The notes beneath the pieces were generated by a model. That model was not told the DNA's origin. It searched no databases and saw only the letters and a list, made by a program, of their open reading frames with translations. The position numbers and the translations under genes are program-made. DNA of 64,000 bases from NVTR01 sp036479015 (lineage in GTDB: Bacteria > Pseudomonadota > Alphaproteobacteria > Rhodobacterales > Rhodobacteraceae): contig JAZGFB010000053.1 in NCBI GenBank assembly GCA_036479015.1, positions 73,480-137,479 of the forward strand, read 5' to 3'. Below are positions 34,862-43,782 of the stretch, piece by piece. Each line of letters starts with the position of its first letter. The stretch's first letter is position 1.

Positions 34862-36013
34862 TTAATCGGTAGGTTTCCAAATCCAGCCACCACCAAATAT
34901 CCGACTGCCATTGGGGTCATAAAACACGCAGGCTTGGCCGGGGGATACGCCTTCCTCGGGCACGGATAGCTCAACCGTAGCTTCCGTGGGACCGGTTGGG
35001 CGAATTATTGCATCGGCCGGGGGCCGGGTTGAGCGGACACGGACCGCAAGCCGACGTTCCTGCTGGCTGTCAAATAGGTCGTCCCCGAGCCAGTTAATTT
35101 CGCGAACATGTATGGTGCGCGTTGACAGCATTTCCTTGGGCCCAACAATGACGCGGCGCGCATCCACATCCAGTTTGACCACATAGAGCGGATCAGCCAG
35201 CCCGCCAATGCCAAGGCCGCGCCGTTGCCCGACTGTATAGTGAATGACCCCCTGATGCTGGCCAAGTACCGTGCCAACGCTGTCTACAATGTCACCCGGT
35301 TCAGCGGCACCGGGGCGCAGTTTTTCAATGACGGCGGCGTAGTTGCCGTTTGGTACAAAACAGATGTCCTGGCTGTCGGGTTTGTCGGCAACGCTTAACC
35401 CATGGGCGGTGGCCAAGGCGCGGGTTTCAGATTTGCTTTTGAGGTGGCCCAGGGGAAAGCGCAGATATTCCAACTGGTCCGGTGTGGTTGAGAACAGAAA
35501 ATAGCTTTGATCCCGGTTCGCGTCTGCGGCCGCGTGCAGCTCTGGCCCGTTTGGCCCGGTTTTACGTTGAATATAGTGGCCGGTGGCCATACAATCGGCG
35601 TCGAGGTCTTTGGCGGTTTGCAACAGGTCCTGAAATTTTACCTTTTCGTTGCAACGAATGCAGGGCACAGGCGTTGCCCCGGCAAGATAGCTGTCGGCAA
35701 ATTCATCTATGACGGCGTCTTTGAAGACGTTTTCATAATTCAGCACATAATGGGGGAAACCCATTTCTTCGGCCACGCGCCGTGCGTCATGGATATCACG
35801 CCCCGCACAACAGGCCCCGGTTTTGGCAAATGCTGCGCCGTGGTCATAAAGTTGCAAGGTAATCCCCACCACATCGTAGCCCTGGCGCGACAATTCTGCC
35901 GCGACAACCGAGCTGTCGACGCCACCAGACATGGCCACAACCACGCGAGTTTGCGCAGGTGTTTTGGCAAAGCCCAGTGAATTCAGTGGTTTTGTTTTGG
36001 ATTCAATTGTCAT
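34862..36013 (-). CDS. mnmA: tRNA-specific 2-thiouridylase
   Basis: MnmA thiolates U34 of tRNAs for Lys, Glu and Gln. The 383-residue protein carries the PP-loop SGGVDSS (residues 29-35). It also has catalytic cysteines in PCIRCNEKVKF and SQDICFV, and the GQRRGLGIGG region. A longer-than-usual N-terminal extension of about 20 residues precedes the PP-loop. It is divergent from sciP across a 122-base gap and convergent with lpxB. Confidence 0.95.
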   Translation of the reverse strand: MTIESKTKPLNSLGFAKTPAQTRVVVAMSGGVDSSVVAAELSRQGYDVVGITLQLYDHGAAFAKTGACCAGRDIHDARRVAEEMGFPHYVLNYENVFKDAVIDEFADSYLAGATPVPCIRCNEKVKFQDLLQTAKDLDADCMATGHYIQRKTGPNGPELHAAADANRDQSYFLFSTTPDQLEYLRFPLGHLKSKSETRALATAHGLSVADKPDSQDICFVPNGNYAAVIEKLRPGAAEPGDIVDSVGTVLGQHQGVIHYTVGQRRGLGIGGLADPLYVVKLDVDARRVIVGPKEMLSTRTIHVREINWLGDDLFDSQQERRLAVRVRSTRPPADAIIRPTGPTEATVELSVPEEGVSPGQACVFYDPNGSRIFGGGWIWKPTD

Positions 36014-36135
36014 TTCAACGGCCGTTCCTAAGGTCGTTCAGAATATAGGAAAATGTGAACTACTCACAAGGGCTGGTTTCACAATGAATTAAGGCTGCTG
36101 TTTCAATATTGCCCCGATAACCGAGGGGTAAAGAT

Positions 36136-36414
36136 ATGTTTTTGAAAAAAATAGACGGCCCGCGGGCTGTGAAACTTGGAAATGGAACAGTGATGACCCG
36201 GGCCGATCTCCCATCAAAAACAACCCGCAGATGGGTTGCAAGCCGCAAAGCTGCGGTTGTGAAGGGGTTGAACTCTGGGCTGATCACCACAAAAGAAGCC
36301 ATGGATATGTGGGGTTTAAGTGAAGACGAACTAAACGAATGGCTGCGGGCGGTGCATAGCCATGGTGAGTCTGCGCTAAAGGCGACGTTGGTACAGAAGT
36401 ATAGACAACTGTAG
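36136..36414 (+). CDS. sciP: SciP-type CtrA inhibitor (DUF1153)
   Basis: This 92-residue helical DNA-binding protein matches the SciP/DUF1153 family. In Caulobacter, SciP binds CtrA and blocks its activation of target promoters. Recognisable stretches are VMTRADLPS, TRRWVASRKAAVVKGLNSGLI, broken here for reading, then EAMDMWGLSEDEL. GAGGGG lies upstream of the ATG. It lies 94 bases ahead of ctrA itself, so inhibitor and target regulator are genetically linked. Confidence 0.9.
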   Translation: MFLKKIDGPRAVKLGNGTVMTRADLPSKTTRRWVASRKAAVVKGLNSGLITTKEAMDMWGLSEDELNEWLRAVHSHGESALKATLVQKYRQL

Positions 36415-36440
36415 GTTGTTTTTGCTATTATTTCGAAATG

Positions 36441-36456
36441 GTAACCACCAGTTAAC
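36441..36456 (+). promoter_or_regulatory. Near-consensus CtrA-binding site upstream of ctrA
   Basis: The sequence GTAA-N7-TTAAC matches the CtrA consensus TTAA-N7-TTAAC except for the first base, and the spacer (CCACCAG) has exactly 7 bases. A further TTAAC half-site lies at 36472-36476. It is 53-68 bases upstream of the ctrA ATG, a position compatible with autoregulation. Confidence 0.5.
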
Positions 36457-36508
36457 CAATGTTGTTCAGTATTAACTAAGAACAACAAATAATAGCGGAG
36501 ATGATAAT

Positions 36509-37222
36509 ATGCGTGTTTTGTTGGTAGAAGATGATCCAACAACTTCTAAAAGCATTGAACTGATGCTGACCCATGCAAATCTGAATGTTTATGCGACTGA
36601 TATGGGGGAAGAAGGGATCGATCTGGCTAAGCTGTATGACTATGATTTGATTCTACTTGACTTGAACCTGCCTGATATGAATGGCCATGATGTGTTGCGA
36701 CAATTGCGGCTGGCCCGTATTGAAACGCCAATTTTGATCCTGTCTGGCGCTGATGATACAGAAAATAAGATCAAGGGTTTTGGCTTTGGGGCAGATGATT
36801 ATCTAACCAAACCTTTCCATCGCGAAGAATTGGTGGCACGTATTCACGCCATCATCAGACGGTCAAAAGGCCATTCCCAATCGGTGATTGCCACCGGTGC
36901 AATCGAGGTGAACCTAGATGCCAAGACCGTCGGGTCGGGCGGCAAGCCTGTGCATTTGACCGGTAAAGAATACCAAATGCTGGAACTTCTGTCGTTGCGA
37001 AAGGGCACAACCTTGACCAAGGAAATGTTCCTGAACCATCTGTATGGTGGCATGGATGAACCGGAACTGAAAATTATTGATGTGTTTATTTGCAAACTGC
37101 GCAAAAAGCTGGCGCAGGCAACAGGCGGGCATTCATATATCGAAACTGTTTGGGGGCGTGGCTATGTGTTGCGTGATCCGGAACCTGTTGAACATGACCA
37201 CCAATTGGCAGTAAGCGCCTGA
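36509..37222 (+). CDS. ctrA: Cell-cycle response regulator CtrA
   Basis: CtrA is the master OmpR-type regulator of cell cycle, motility and, in Rhodobacteraceae, often gene transfer agent expression. The 237-residue protein has a receiver domain with phospho-acceptor Asp51 (LILLDLNLPD), conserved Lys in DYLTKPF, and a C-terminal winged helix (KEYQMLELLSLRKGTTLTKEMF, broken here for reading, then GRGYVLRDP). GGAG lies about 10 bases before the ATG. A terminator follows. sciP lies just upstream. Confidence 0.97.
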   Translation: MRVLLVEDDPTTSKSIELMLTHANLNVYATDMGEEGIDLAKLYDYDLILLDLNLPDMNGHDVLRQLRLARIETPILILSGADDTENKIKGFGFGADDYLTKPFHREELVARIHAIIRRSKGHSQSVIATGAIEVNLDAKTVGSGGKPVHLTGKEYQMLELLSLRKGTTLTKEMFLNHLYGGMDEPELKIIDVFICKLRKKLAQATGGHSYIETVWGRGYVLRDPEPVEHDHQLAVSA

Positions 37223-37238
37223 ACGAGCCCTTCGGCTG

Positions 37239-37276
37239 CATCCCAGGGTTGGGTAAGCCCTGGGATGTACATTTTT
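37239..37276 (+). terminator. Intrinsic terminator downstream of ctrA
   Basis: CATCCCAGGG (37239-37248) pairs perfectly with CCCTGGGATG (37258-37267) over a 9-base loop. TACA and five T residues follow. It begins 16 bases after the ctrA stop. Confidence 0.85.
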
Positions 37277-37413
37277 CATCCCCATTTTTGCATGTTTTCT
37301 CTGCCGTATCGATGCAGAAATAAAGCGCTAGTTATTCAATTATGCCGCTCCAAGCTCTGGACCTCGTATCGTGAGGCACATATCAATTGTCCCAAGGATA
37401 ATTGGAGGGTTTG

Positions 37414-39555
37414 ATGGCACAACAGGACGGGACACTGGTTAATATTCAACCTGATTTGCTGTCTGTAGCCCAAGCCAAACAGGAATTGCTGCGCTTGTCT
37501 GGCTTGGTGAGCGCGGCAAACATTGCCTATCACGGCAATGACGCCCCCGATATTTCTGATGCTGACTATGACGCGGCAAAGCGGCGTTTGGGCGCGATTG
37601 AACAGGCGTTTCCTGAACTGCAATCAGATAACAGCCCCAGCAAAAAGGTCGGCGCACCAGCACGTGGTGGTTTTGGAAAAGTGCCCCATGCTGTGCGTAT
37701 GCTGTCGCTGTCAAATGCGTTTGACGCCAAAGATATCGTTGATTTTGATGAAAGTGTGCGTAAATTTCTGGGGCTTGGGGCACATCCTGTGGGGTATAGC
37801 AGTGAGCCAAAAATAGACGGCCTGTCACTGTCAATTCGCTATGAAAACGGTGTGCTGGTGCAGGCCGCTACCCGGGGGGATGGCACGGTTGGTGAAAATG
37901 TCACCGAAAATGCCCGCACCATCGCCGATATTCCACATACGCTAAACGGCGCGCCGGATGTTTTAGAGGTGCGCGGTGAGGTCTATATGGCGCACGCTGA
38001 TTTTGAAGCGTTGAATGCTGCGCAATTGCGGGCCGGTGAAAAACAGTTTTCCAACCCGCGTAATGGGGCCGCTGGTTCATTGCGACAGTTGGACAGCACC
38101 ATTACCCGGGCCCGACCGTTGCGGTTTTTTGCCTATGCGTGGGGCGCGGTTTCTGCGCCATTGGCTGACAGCCAAATGGGGGCGATCACGCGGCTAAAAG
38201 AGCTGGGGTTTCAGACAAATCCGCTTACAACTCAGTGCCGTGGAACGGGTGATATGTTGGCGCATTATGCCAAGATTGAAGCGGCGCGCGCCAATCTGGG
38301 CTATGATATTGACGGCGTGGTCTATAAGGTGAACGACCTGAATTGGCAGCGCCGGTTGGGGTTTCGCTCAACCACGCCCAGATGGGCCATTGCCCATAAA
38401 TTTCCCGCCGAACTGGCCTGGACCTGGCTTGAAGCCATCGACATTCAGGTGGGGCGCACTGGGGCGTTGTCACCAGTGGCGCGGCTAAAACCGGTGACTG
38501 TGGGCGGTGTTGTGGTGTCAAATGCAACGCTGCACAATCAGGACTATATTGCCGGGCGGGATTCAACCGGTGCGCAAATTCGCGGCGGTAAGGACATTCG
38601 CATCGGGGATTGGGTGCAGGTGTACCGGGCTGGTGATGTGATCCCGAAAATTGCCGATGTTGATCTGGAAAAGCGCCCGGCGGATGCCGTGGCATTTGAA
38701 TTTCCGGGGGTGTGCCCTGAATGTGGCTCGGACGCTGTGCGCGAAGTCGGGGATGCGGTGCGCCGTTGCACGGGGGGCATGATTTGCCCGGCCCAGGCCG
38801 TTGAAAGGTTGAAACATTTTGTCAGTCGCGGTGCGTTTGACATTGATGGGCTGGGGGCCAAGCAGGTGGAAATGTTTTATCAAGACGCTGATCTGGCGAT
38901 CCGGGAACCTGCCGATATATTCACCCTTGCCGCGCGTGATGCCGGTAATTTGCCAAAGCTGAAAGGTCGTGATGGTTGGGGCAAGCGGTCGGCCGACAAT
39001 CTGTTTCAGGCCATTGCGGACAAACGCGCCACCGGATTGGGCCGGGTGATATTTGCCTTGGGCATTCGCCATGTTGGTGAAAATGCGTCGGCGCTGTTGG
39101 CAAAGCATTACGAAAGCTGGGCATCTTTTGAAAAGGCGATGACGGGTGCTGACCCAACGGGTGGTAATAAATGGGATGAGTTGAACAATATTGACGGGGT
39201 TGGTGCGGTGATGGCCGGATCACTGGTGGCGGCGTTTCATCAGCCCGGTGAACGGGCGATGATTGACCGTCTGATTGCGCAGTTGGACGTGCAAAACAGT
39301 GTGGCCCAAGGCGTGGTTGACAGCCCGGTTGCGGGAAAAATTGTGGTGTTCACCGGGACGCTGGAAAAAATGAGCCGGGCTGAGGCGAAAGCCCGGGCCG
39401 AAAGTCTGGGGGCCAAGGTTGCCGGGTCAGTATCGGCCAAAACCGGGCTGGTGGTGGCCGGGCCTGGGGCGGGTTCAAAGGCAAAAAAGGCCCGTGATCT
39501 GGGGATACAAACCATTGATGAAGACGCCTGGTTGGCGCTGGTCGGTGATTTGTGA
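37414..39555 (+). CDS. ligA: NAD-dependent DNA ligase
   Basis: LigA seals nicks in replication and repair using NAD. The 713-residue protein has the adenylation motif with Lys133 (EPKIDGLSLS) and an OB fold. Its zinc site holds four cysteines (VCPECGSD, then RRCTGGMICPAQ). Helix-hairpin-helix motifs and a C-terminal BRCT domain (GKIVVFTGTLEKMSRAEAKA) follow. I take the ATG at 37414, with GGAGG six bases upstream. A TTG at 37402 would place the ribosome-binding site inside the gene. The stop overlaps recG by 4 bases (GTGA). Confidence 0.96.
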   Translation: MAQQDGTLVNIQPDLLSVAQAKQELLRLSGLVSAANIAYHGNDAPDISDADYDAAKRRLGAIEQAFPELQSDNSPSKKVGAPARGGFGKVPHAVRMLSLSNAFDAKDIVDFDESVRKFLGLGAHPVGYSSEPKIDGLSLSIRYENGVLVQAATRGDGTVGENVTENARTIADIPHTLNGAPDVLEVRGEVYMAHADFEALNAAQLRAGEKQFSNPRNGAAGSLRQLDSTITRARPLRFFAYAWGAVSAPLADSQMGAITRLKELGFQTNPLTTQCRGTGDMLAHYAKIEAARANLGYDIDGVVYKVNDLNWQRRLGFRSTTPRWAIAHKFPAELAWTWLEAIDIQVGRTGALSPVARLKPVTVGGVVVSNATLHNQDYIAGRDSTGAQIRGGKDIRIGDWVQVYRAGDVIPKIADVDLEKRPADAVAFEFPGVCPECGSDAVREVGDAVRRCTGGMICPAQAVERLKHFVSRGAFDIDGLGAKQVEMFYQDADLAIREPADIFTLAARDAGNLPKLKGRDGWGKRSADNLFQAIADKRATGLGRVIFALGIRHVGENASALLAKHYESWASFEKAMTGADPTGGNKWDELNNIDGVGAVMAGSLVAAFHQPGERAMIDRLIAQLDVQNSVAQGVVDSPVAGKIVVFTGTLEKMSRAEAKARAESLGAKVAGSVSAKTGLVVAGPGAGSKAKKARDLGIQTIDEDAWLALVGDL

Positions 39556-41639
39556 GCCGCCCGCAAATTCTGTTTCCGCTGTTTAGCGATCTTGAAACCC
39601 TGGATGGGGTCGGCCCGAAGACGGCCAAAAGCTTTGCCCAGATGGACGTGGAAAAACCACGTGATCTGTTGTTCACACTGCCCCATTCCGGGGTTGACCG
39701 GGCCCGGCGGGCCACGGTGCAAGGGGTTCAGGCCCCAGCTGTTGTTACGGTAGATGTGGAAATTGGTCGCCATTCCCCACCGGCGCAACGGGGGCGACCT
39801 TACCGGGTGACAGTACAAGATGCGCAGACCAGTTTTCAGCTGGTATTTTTCCATGCCCGCGAAGATTGGTTGAAAAAACAGCTGCCCACAGGGCAACGCC
39901 GGGTGGTGTCAGGTAAGTTAGAAATTTTTGACGGGGTGGCACAAATTGTACACCCTGATCATATGGTGCGCCTGTCTGAAGCCGATGAAATACCGGCGTT
40001 TGAACCGGTTTATCCGCTGACCGCGGGCGTGACGCTGAAAATCATGGGCAAGGCGGTGCGCGACACTTTGAAACGGCTGCCCGATCTTGATGAATGGGTG
40101 GATGGTCCGCTTTTAGCAAAGGAGGGTTGGCCAGATTTTGGCGCGGCTGTGCGAACTGCGCATGGGCCAAAAAACCACGAAGATGTGCTGTCAACGGCCC
40201 CGGCGCGGACCCGCCTGGCCTATGATGAATTGTTTGCCCATCAGATGACGCTGGCATTGGCCCGCCAATCATTGGCGCGGGCTAAGGGGGTTGCCAGTGT
40301 TGCCACCGGGGCGTTGCAATCTAAGGTGCTGGGGGCGCTGCCCTATCGCCCAACCGGTGCACAAAGCCGCGCCATTTCCGAAATTACCGATGATCTGGCG
40401 GCACCAGCGCGGATGAACCGGTTGCTACAGGGGGATGTTGGTTCAGGCAAAACCCTGGTGGCGTTTATGGCATTGTTGGTGGCGGTGGAAGCCAGCGGGC
40501 AGGGGGTTTTGATGGCCCCAACGGAAATACTGGCGCGCCAGCATTTGGAAAGCCTGCAACCGCTGGCCGAAACTGCCGGTGTTGTGCTGGAAATTCTGAC
40601 CGGGCGGGATAAGGGCCGCGAACGTGATGCCAAATTAACGGCACTAAAAAGTGGTAAGATTCAGATATTGGTGGGCACCCATGCGGTGTTTCAAAAGGGT
40701 GTTGATTTTAGTGATCTGCGGCTTGCGGTGGTGGATGAGCAGCATCGGTTTGGCGTGTCCCAACGCATGGAGCTGGGGGCCAAGGGCGTGGCGGTGGATG
40801 TGTTGGTGATGACGGCGACACCCATTCCGCGGTCTTTGTCGTTGGTACAGTTTGGCGATATGGATGTGTCAGTTCTGGATGAAAAACCGCCCGGAAGATT
40901 GCCCGTGACGACGGCATTGGTGTCAGCCGGGCGTATCGAGGAAGTGACCCAACATTTGCGCACAGCCATTGAGGCCGGGCGGCAAGCCTATTGGGTTTGT
41001 CCGCTGGTGGGGGAAAGCGAAACCTCTGATCTGACGGCGGCGCAGGAACGGTTTGTGCATTTGCGGGCATTGTTTGGGGAAGGCAAGGTTGGGCTGGTGC
41101 ATGGTCAGATGCCAGCAGCGGAAAAAGACGCGGCAATGGCGCGGTTTGTAGCAGGGGACACGGCAGTTTTGGTGGCGACAACGGTGATTGAGGTTGGCGT
41201 CGATGTGGCCAATGCGTCGATCATGGTGGTGGAACGGGCCGAACATTTTGGCTTGGCGCAGTTGCATCAGCTGCGGGGCCGGGTCGGGCGGGGCAGTGAT
41301 GCGTCAACTTGTTTGTTGTTGTACCAAGCGCCGTTAAGTGAGGGTGCCAAGCGGCGTTTGGAGATATTGCGCGAAACTGAGGACGGGTTTCGGATTTCTG
41401 AGGAAGATCTGGCGATGCGCGGGGCAGGTGATGTGATTGGCACGGCACAATCGGGGCTACCAAAGTTTAGGGTGGCCGATCTGGAGCGTCAGACGGCATT
41501 GCAGTTATTGGCGCAATCGGATGCGCGTAAACTGCTGGCAGATGATCCGGGGCTGACCGGTAAGCGGGGCAAGGCGGCGCGGGTGCTGTTATGGCTGATG
41601 CAGCAAGATCAGGCTATTCGTTTAATATCAGTGGGTTAA
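39552..41639 (+). CDS. recG: ATP-dependent DNA helicase RecG
   Basis: RecG remodels stalled replication forks and branched DNA. The 695-residue protein has an N-terminal wedge/OB domain, helicase motif I GDVGSGKTLVAF, and motif II DEQHR (the RecG form of the DEAH box). It also has TATPIPRSL and the C-terminal QLRGRVGRG motif. It starts at a GTG inside the ligA stop. Its coupling to ligA and the SOS-controlled microprotein downstream make this a DNA-repair neighbourhood. Confidence 0.96.
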   Translation: MSRPQILFPLFSDLETLDGVGPKTAKSFAQMDVEKPRDLLFTLPHSGVDRARRATVQGVQAPAVVTVDVEIGRHSPPAQRGRPYRVTVQDAQTSFQLVFFHAREDWLKKQLPTGQRRVVSGKLEIFDGVAQIVHPDHMVRLSEADEIPAFEPVYPLTAGVTLKIMGKAVRDTLKRLPDLDEWVDGPLLAKEGWPDFGAAVRTAHGPKNHEDVLSTAPARTRLAYDELFAHQMTLALARQSLARAKGVASVATGALQSKVLGALPYRPTGAQSRAISEITDDLAAPARMNRLLQGDVGSGKTLVAFMALLVAVEASGQGVLMAPTEILARQHLESLQPLAETAGVVLEILTGRDKGRERDAKLTALKSGKIQILVGTHAVFQKGVDFSDLRLAVVDEQHRFGVSQRMELGAKGVAVDVLVMTATPIPRSLSLVQFGDMDVSVLDEKPPGRLPVTTALVSAGRIEEVTQHLRTAIEAGRQAYWVCPLVGESETSDLTAAQERFVHLRALFGEGKVGLVHGQMPAAEKDAAMARFVAGDTAVLVATTVIEVGVDVANASIMVVERAEHFGLAQLHQLRGRVGRGSDASTCLLLYQAPLSEGAKRRLEILRETEDGFRISEEDLAMRGAGDVIGTAQSGLPKFRVADLERQTALQLLAQSDARKLLADDPGLTGKRGKAARVLLWLMQQDQAIRLISVG

Positions 41640-41667
41640 CCCACACCTTCACATTTTGTTCACAAAT

Positions 41668-41682
41668 GTTCCTAAAAAGTTC
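41668..41682 (+). promoter_or_regulatory. Alphaproteobacterial LexA (SOS) box
   Basis: The sequence GTTC-N7-GTTC (GTTC at 41668-41671 and 41679-41682) is a perfect match to the LexA operator described for Rhodobacter and other alphaproteobacteria. A third GTTC lies 6 bases before the first (41658-41661). The box sits 64 bases upstream of the small membrane protein ATG and just past the recG stop. Confidence 0.65.
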
Positions 41683-41745
41683 TTTACAAAGCGACTCCAA
41701 TTTGAGAACAAAGGGGCAACAGAAGAGAAAACGGGAGCCGCCCAC

Positions 41746-41868
41746 ATGCTGAATGATTTGAAAACCATCCTTGAACGTAACCCTTCGGCTTTGTTGGGTG
41801 ATTTCGCCGGTGCCACGGCACTGGTTGTGATGCTGATTGTGGGGCTTCATTTGCCGGGCCTTAACTGA
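41746..41868 (+). CDS. 40-residue membrane microprotein behind an SOS box
   Basis: The product is MLNDLKTILERNPSALLGDF followed by AGATALVVMLIVGLHLPGLN. An amphipathic N-terminus leads into one membrane helix at about residues 20-36. GGAG lies 11 bases before the ATG at 41746, and a strong intrinsic terminator follows, so it is a complete small transcription unit. An in-frame upstream ATG at 41656 would include the SOS box in the coding region and is unlikely. The function is unknown. By analogy with Caulobacter SidA, a tiny SOS-induced membrane division inhibitor, a damage-response role is possible but not shown. Confidence 0.72.
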   Translation: MLNDLKTILERNPSALLGDFAGATALVVMLIVGLHLPGLN

Positions 41869-42004
41869 TCTGCCCTGTGGTCTGTTCTGGCCGGTCTCAC
41901 ATCCCTGTCCCAACTTGATGTGTTGACCTGAACGAACCTGCTTTTCGTGCAATTGGGGTTACCTCATCCCCCCAAATGCCGCCAGAACAACAGACCCTAC
42001 TTTG

Positions 42005-42043
42005 CCGCCGCATTCCACCCCAAGGGAATGCGGCGGTTTTTTT
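42005..42043 (+). terminator. Strong intrinsic terminator after the recG/microprotein unit
   Basis: CCGCCGCATTCC (42005-42016) pairs perfectly with GGAATGCGGCGG (42025-42036) over an 8-base loop, followed by seven T residues. It acts on the plus strand. Confidence 0.95.
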
Positions 42044-42063
42044 ATGTACTCATTTTTATGGGT

Positions 42064-42513
42064 TCAGGCGCAGGCGGCGTTTTGAATTTGGGTTGCGGCC
42101 TCCAGGGTTGCGTTCAGGGCCAACAAAATTGAGGCATGGCGATTAACATAGTCGCGGGCTGGAAGCAGGACTTTTAGGTCATCAAACGGCGCGGCCGGGG
42201 CGGGGCCGTCTGATTTAAGCATGGCGCTAAGCGCATCGCGCGCCTGTTCAATTTGCCCGGCAGTGCAGCCAATAACATTGGCCCCAACCACAGATGCCGC
42301 CGCCTGGCCCAGGGCGCAGGCCTTAACATCCTGGGCGTATTCAGTGATAACGCCGTTTTCCATGCAGATATCAACCGTAAGGGTTGAACCACACAGCGGC
42401 GAGCGCCGCTTGACCGTAGCTTGCGGCGCGTCAAGGTGGCCAAGGCGCGGAATATCGGCCGCCAGTTTCAGGATGCGGGCCGAATAAAGTTTGATAAGAT
42501 CGGTCTCGGGCAT
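42064..42513 (-). CDS. IscU/NifU-like iron-sulfur scaffold homologue with a missing cysteine
   Basis: The 149-residue protein resembles the IscU/NifU N-terminal scaffold domain: SPLCGSTLTVD carries Cys41 and VKACALGQAAAS carries Cys66. The third cluster ligand expected near the C-terminal helix is replaced, with RHASILLAL having Ala127 where IscU has Cys. Either this is a variant scaffold using another residue (several extra cysteines are present, at 50, 83 and 148) or it no longer assembles clusters. It lies alone, away from other suf or isc genes. Confidence 0.8.
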   Translation of the reverse strand: MPETDLIKLYSARILKLAADIPRLGHLDAPQATVKRRSPLCGSTLTVDICMENGVITEYAQDVKACALGQAAASVVGANVIGCTAGQIEQARDALSAMLKSDGPAPAAPFDDLKVLLPARDYVNRHASILLALNATLEAATQIQNAACA

Positions 42514-42578
42514 GGCTTTCCCTTGGGCTGATATTGGGTATAGGTAAGGGCGCTGTTTCGGGATGAAAAGGACTAATC

Positions 42579-42938
42579 ATGGGTTTTGATGCGACATCTT
42601 TAAAGTTTGATAGTCAGGGGCTGATACCCGCCATTGCCCAGGACGCGGATAGTGGCGCGGTTTTGATGATGGCCTGGATGAATGCCGAGGCGGTTACACG
42701 TACATTGGAGACCGGAAAAGTTACCTATTGGTCGCGTTCACGTGGGGCATTTTGGGTAAAGGGTGAAACGTCTGGCCACACCCAAAAACTGGTGGATTTT
42801 CGCCTGGACTGTGATCGCGATTGTCTGTTGTTGCAGGTGCGCCAAGTGGGACCGGCGTGTCACACCAACCGGGCCAATTGTTTTTATACAAGCGTGCGCG
42901 ATGGGGTTGAAGTGGAGCTGATGAAACCAGAGGCGTGA
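42579..42938 (+). CDS. hisI: Phosphoribosyl-AMP cyclohydrolase
   Basis: HisI opens the purine ring of phosphoribosyl-AMP in histidine synthesis. The 119-residue stand-alone form has VTYWSRSRGAFWVKGETSGH and zinc-binding residues in DFRLDCDRDCLLLQV and GPACHTNRANCFY. It is not fused to HisE, as usual for alphaproteobacteria. It is monocistronic here and ends next to convergent gluQ. Confidence 0.95.
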   Translation: MGFDATSLKFDSQGLIPAIAQDADSGAVLMMAWMNAEAVTRTLETGKVTYWSRSRGAFWVKGETSGHTQKLVDFRLDCDRDCLLLQVRQVGPACHTNRANCFYTSVRDGVEVELMKPEA

Positions 42939-42939
42939 A

Positions 42940-43782
42940 TTACAGGCCCAGTTGCTGGCGAATGCTTTGCGGGGTGGCGCCATTTTGGCGTAAGGTTTCC
43001 AGCGATTGTGCGTCTGTGCGTTTGGCCAGCCGCATGCCGGCGTCATCGGTGATCAGCGCGTGGTGATGGTAGCTGGGGGTTGGCAGGCCCAACAGATTTT
43101 GCAGTATTATTTGTATAAATGTTGACTGAAACAGATCTTCGCCACGGATAATCTGGTTGATGCCCTGTGCGGCATCATCAATGACCGCCGCCAAGTGATA
43201 TGAGGCGGTTTTGATATCGCGGCGTGCCAGGACGATATCACCTATTTCACCCAACAGGTGGGTTTGCGTTAGGCCGTGGGTACCTGCATGTTCTGGGCCG
43301 GTGTCACTAAATGTGGCCTGTGCGATGTTAGGATAGGCGTTAAGAGCTTTGGCAATGTCCAGGCGAATGGCATCAGTATCGGTTTGGCTGGCCATTGATC
43401 GGTGTCGACAGGTTCCGGGGTAGGTGTTTGCGCCGTTGCCGCCATGTGGCGCGGATATTGCTTCGCGGATATCACGCCGAGAACAGGCGCAGGGGTAGCA
43501 CAGGCCCCGATTGGCAAGGATTTGGATCGCTGCATTATAGTCGGCAAGGCGATCTGACTGGCGCATCACGGGGCTGGGCCAGTGGATGCCAAGCCAGTGC
43601 AGGTCTGCGTATATCTGGGTTTCATATTCCGGGCGGCATCTGGCGGTGTCTGTGTCTTCGATGCGCAACAGAAATTCGCCATTGGCAGCCGACGCCATGT
43701 CATGGGCAAGCAGTGCTGAATAGGCATGCCCCAGATGCAACTGCCCCGTCGGGGAGGGTGCAAACCGGGTGCGAAAGATCAT
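42940..43782 (-). CDS. gluQ: Glutamyl-Q tRNA(Asp) synthetase
   Basis: This truncated glutamyl-tRNA synthetase paralogue attaches glutamate to queuosine in tRNA-Asp. The 280-residue protein has the class I FAPSPTGQLHLGHAYSAL motif (HLGH at 16-19). A zinc site is suggested by CYPCACSRRDI. The KMSKS loop is degenerate, GMRLAKRTDA. It lacks an anticodon-binding domain, which separates it from GltX. Its ATG overlaps the trmFO stop by 4 bases, so the two tRNA modification genes are coupled. Confidence 0.93.
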   Translation of the reverse strand: MIFRTRFAPSPTGQLHLGHAYSALLAHDMASAANGEFLLRIEDTDTARCRPEYETQIYADLHWLGIHWPSPVMRQSDRLADYNAAIQILANRGLCYPCACSRRDIREAISAPHGGNGANTYPGTCRHRSMASQTDTDAIRLDIAKALNAYPNIAQATFSDTGPEHAGTHGLTQTHLLGEIGDIVLARRDIKTASYHLAAVIDDAAQGINQIIRGEDLFQSTFIQIILQNLLGLPTPSYHHHALITDDAGMRLAKRTDAQSLETLRQNGATPQSIRQQLGL

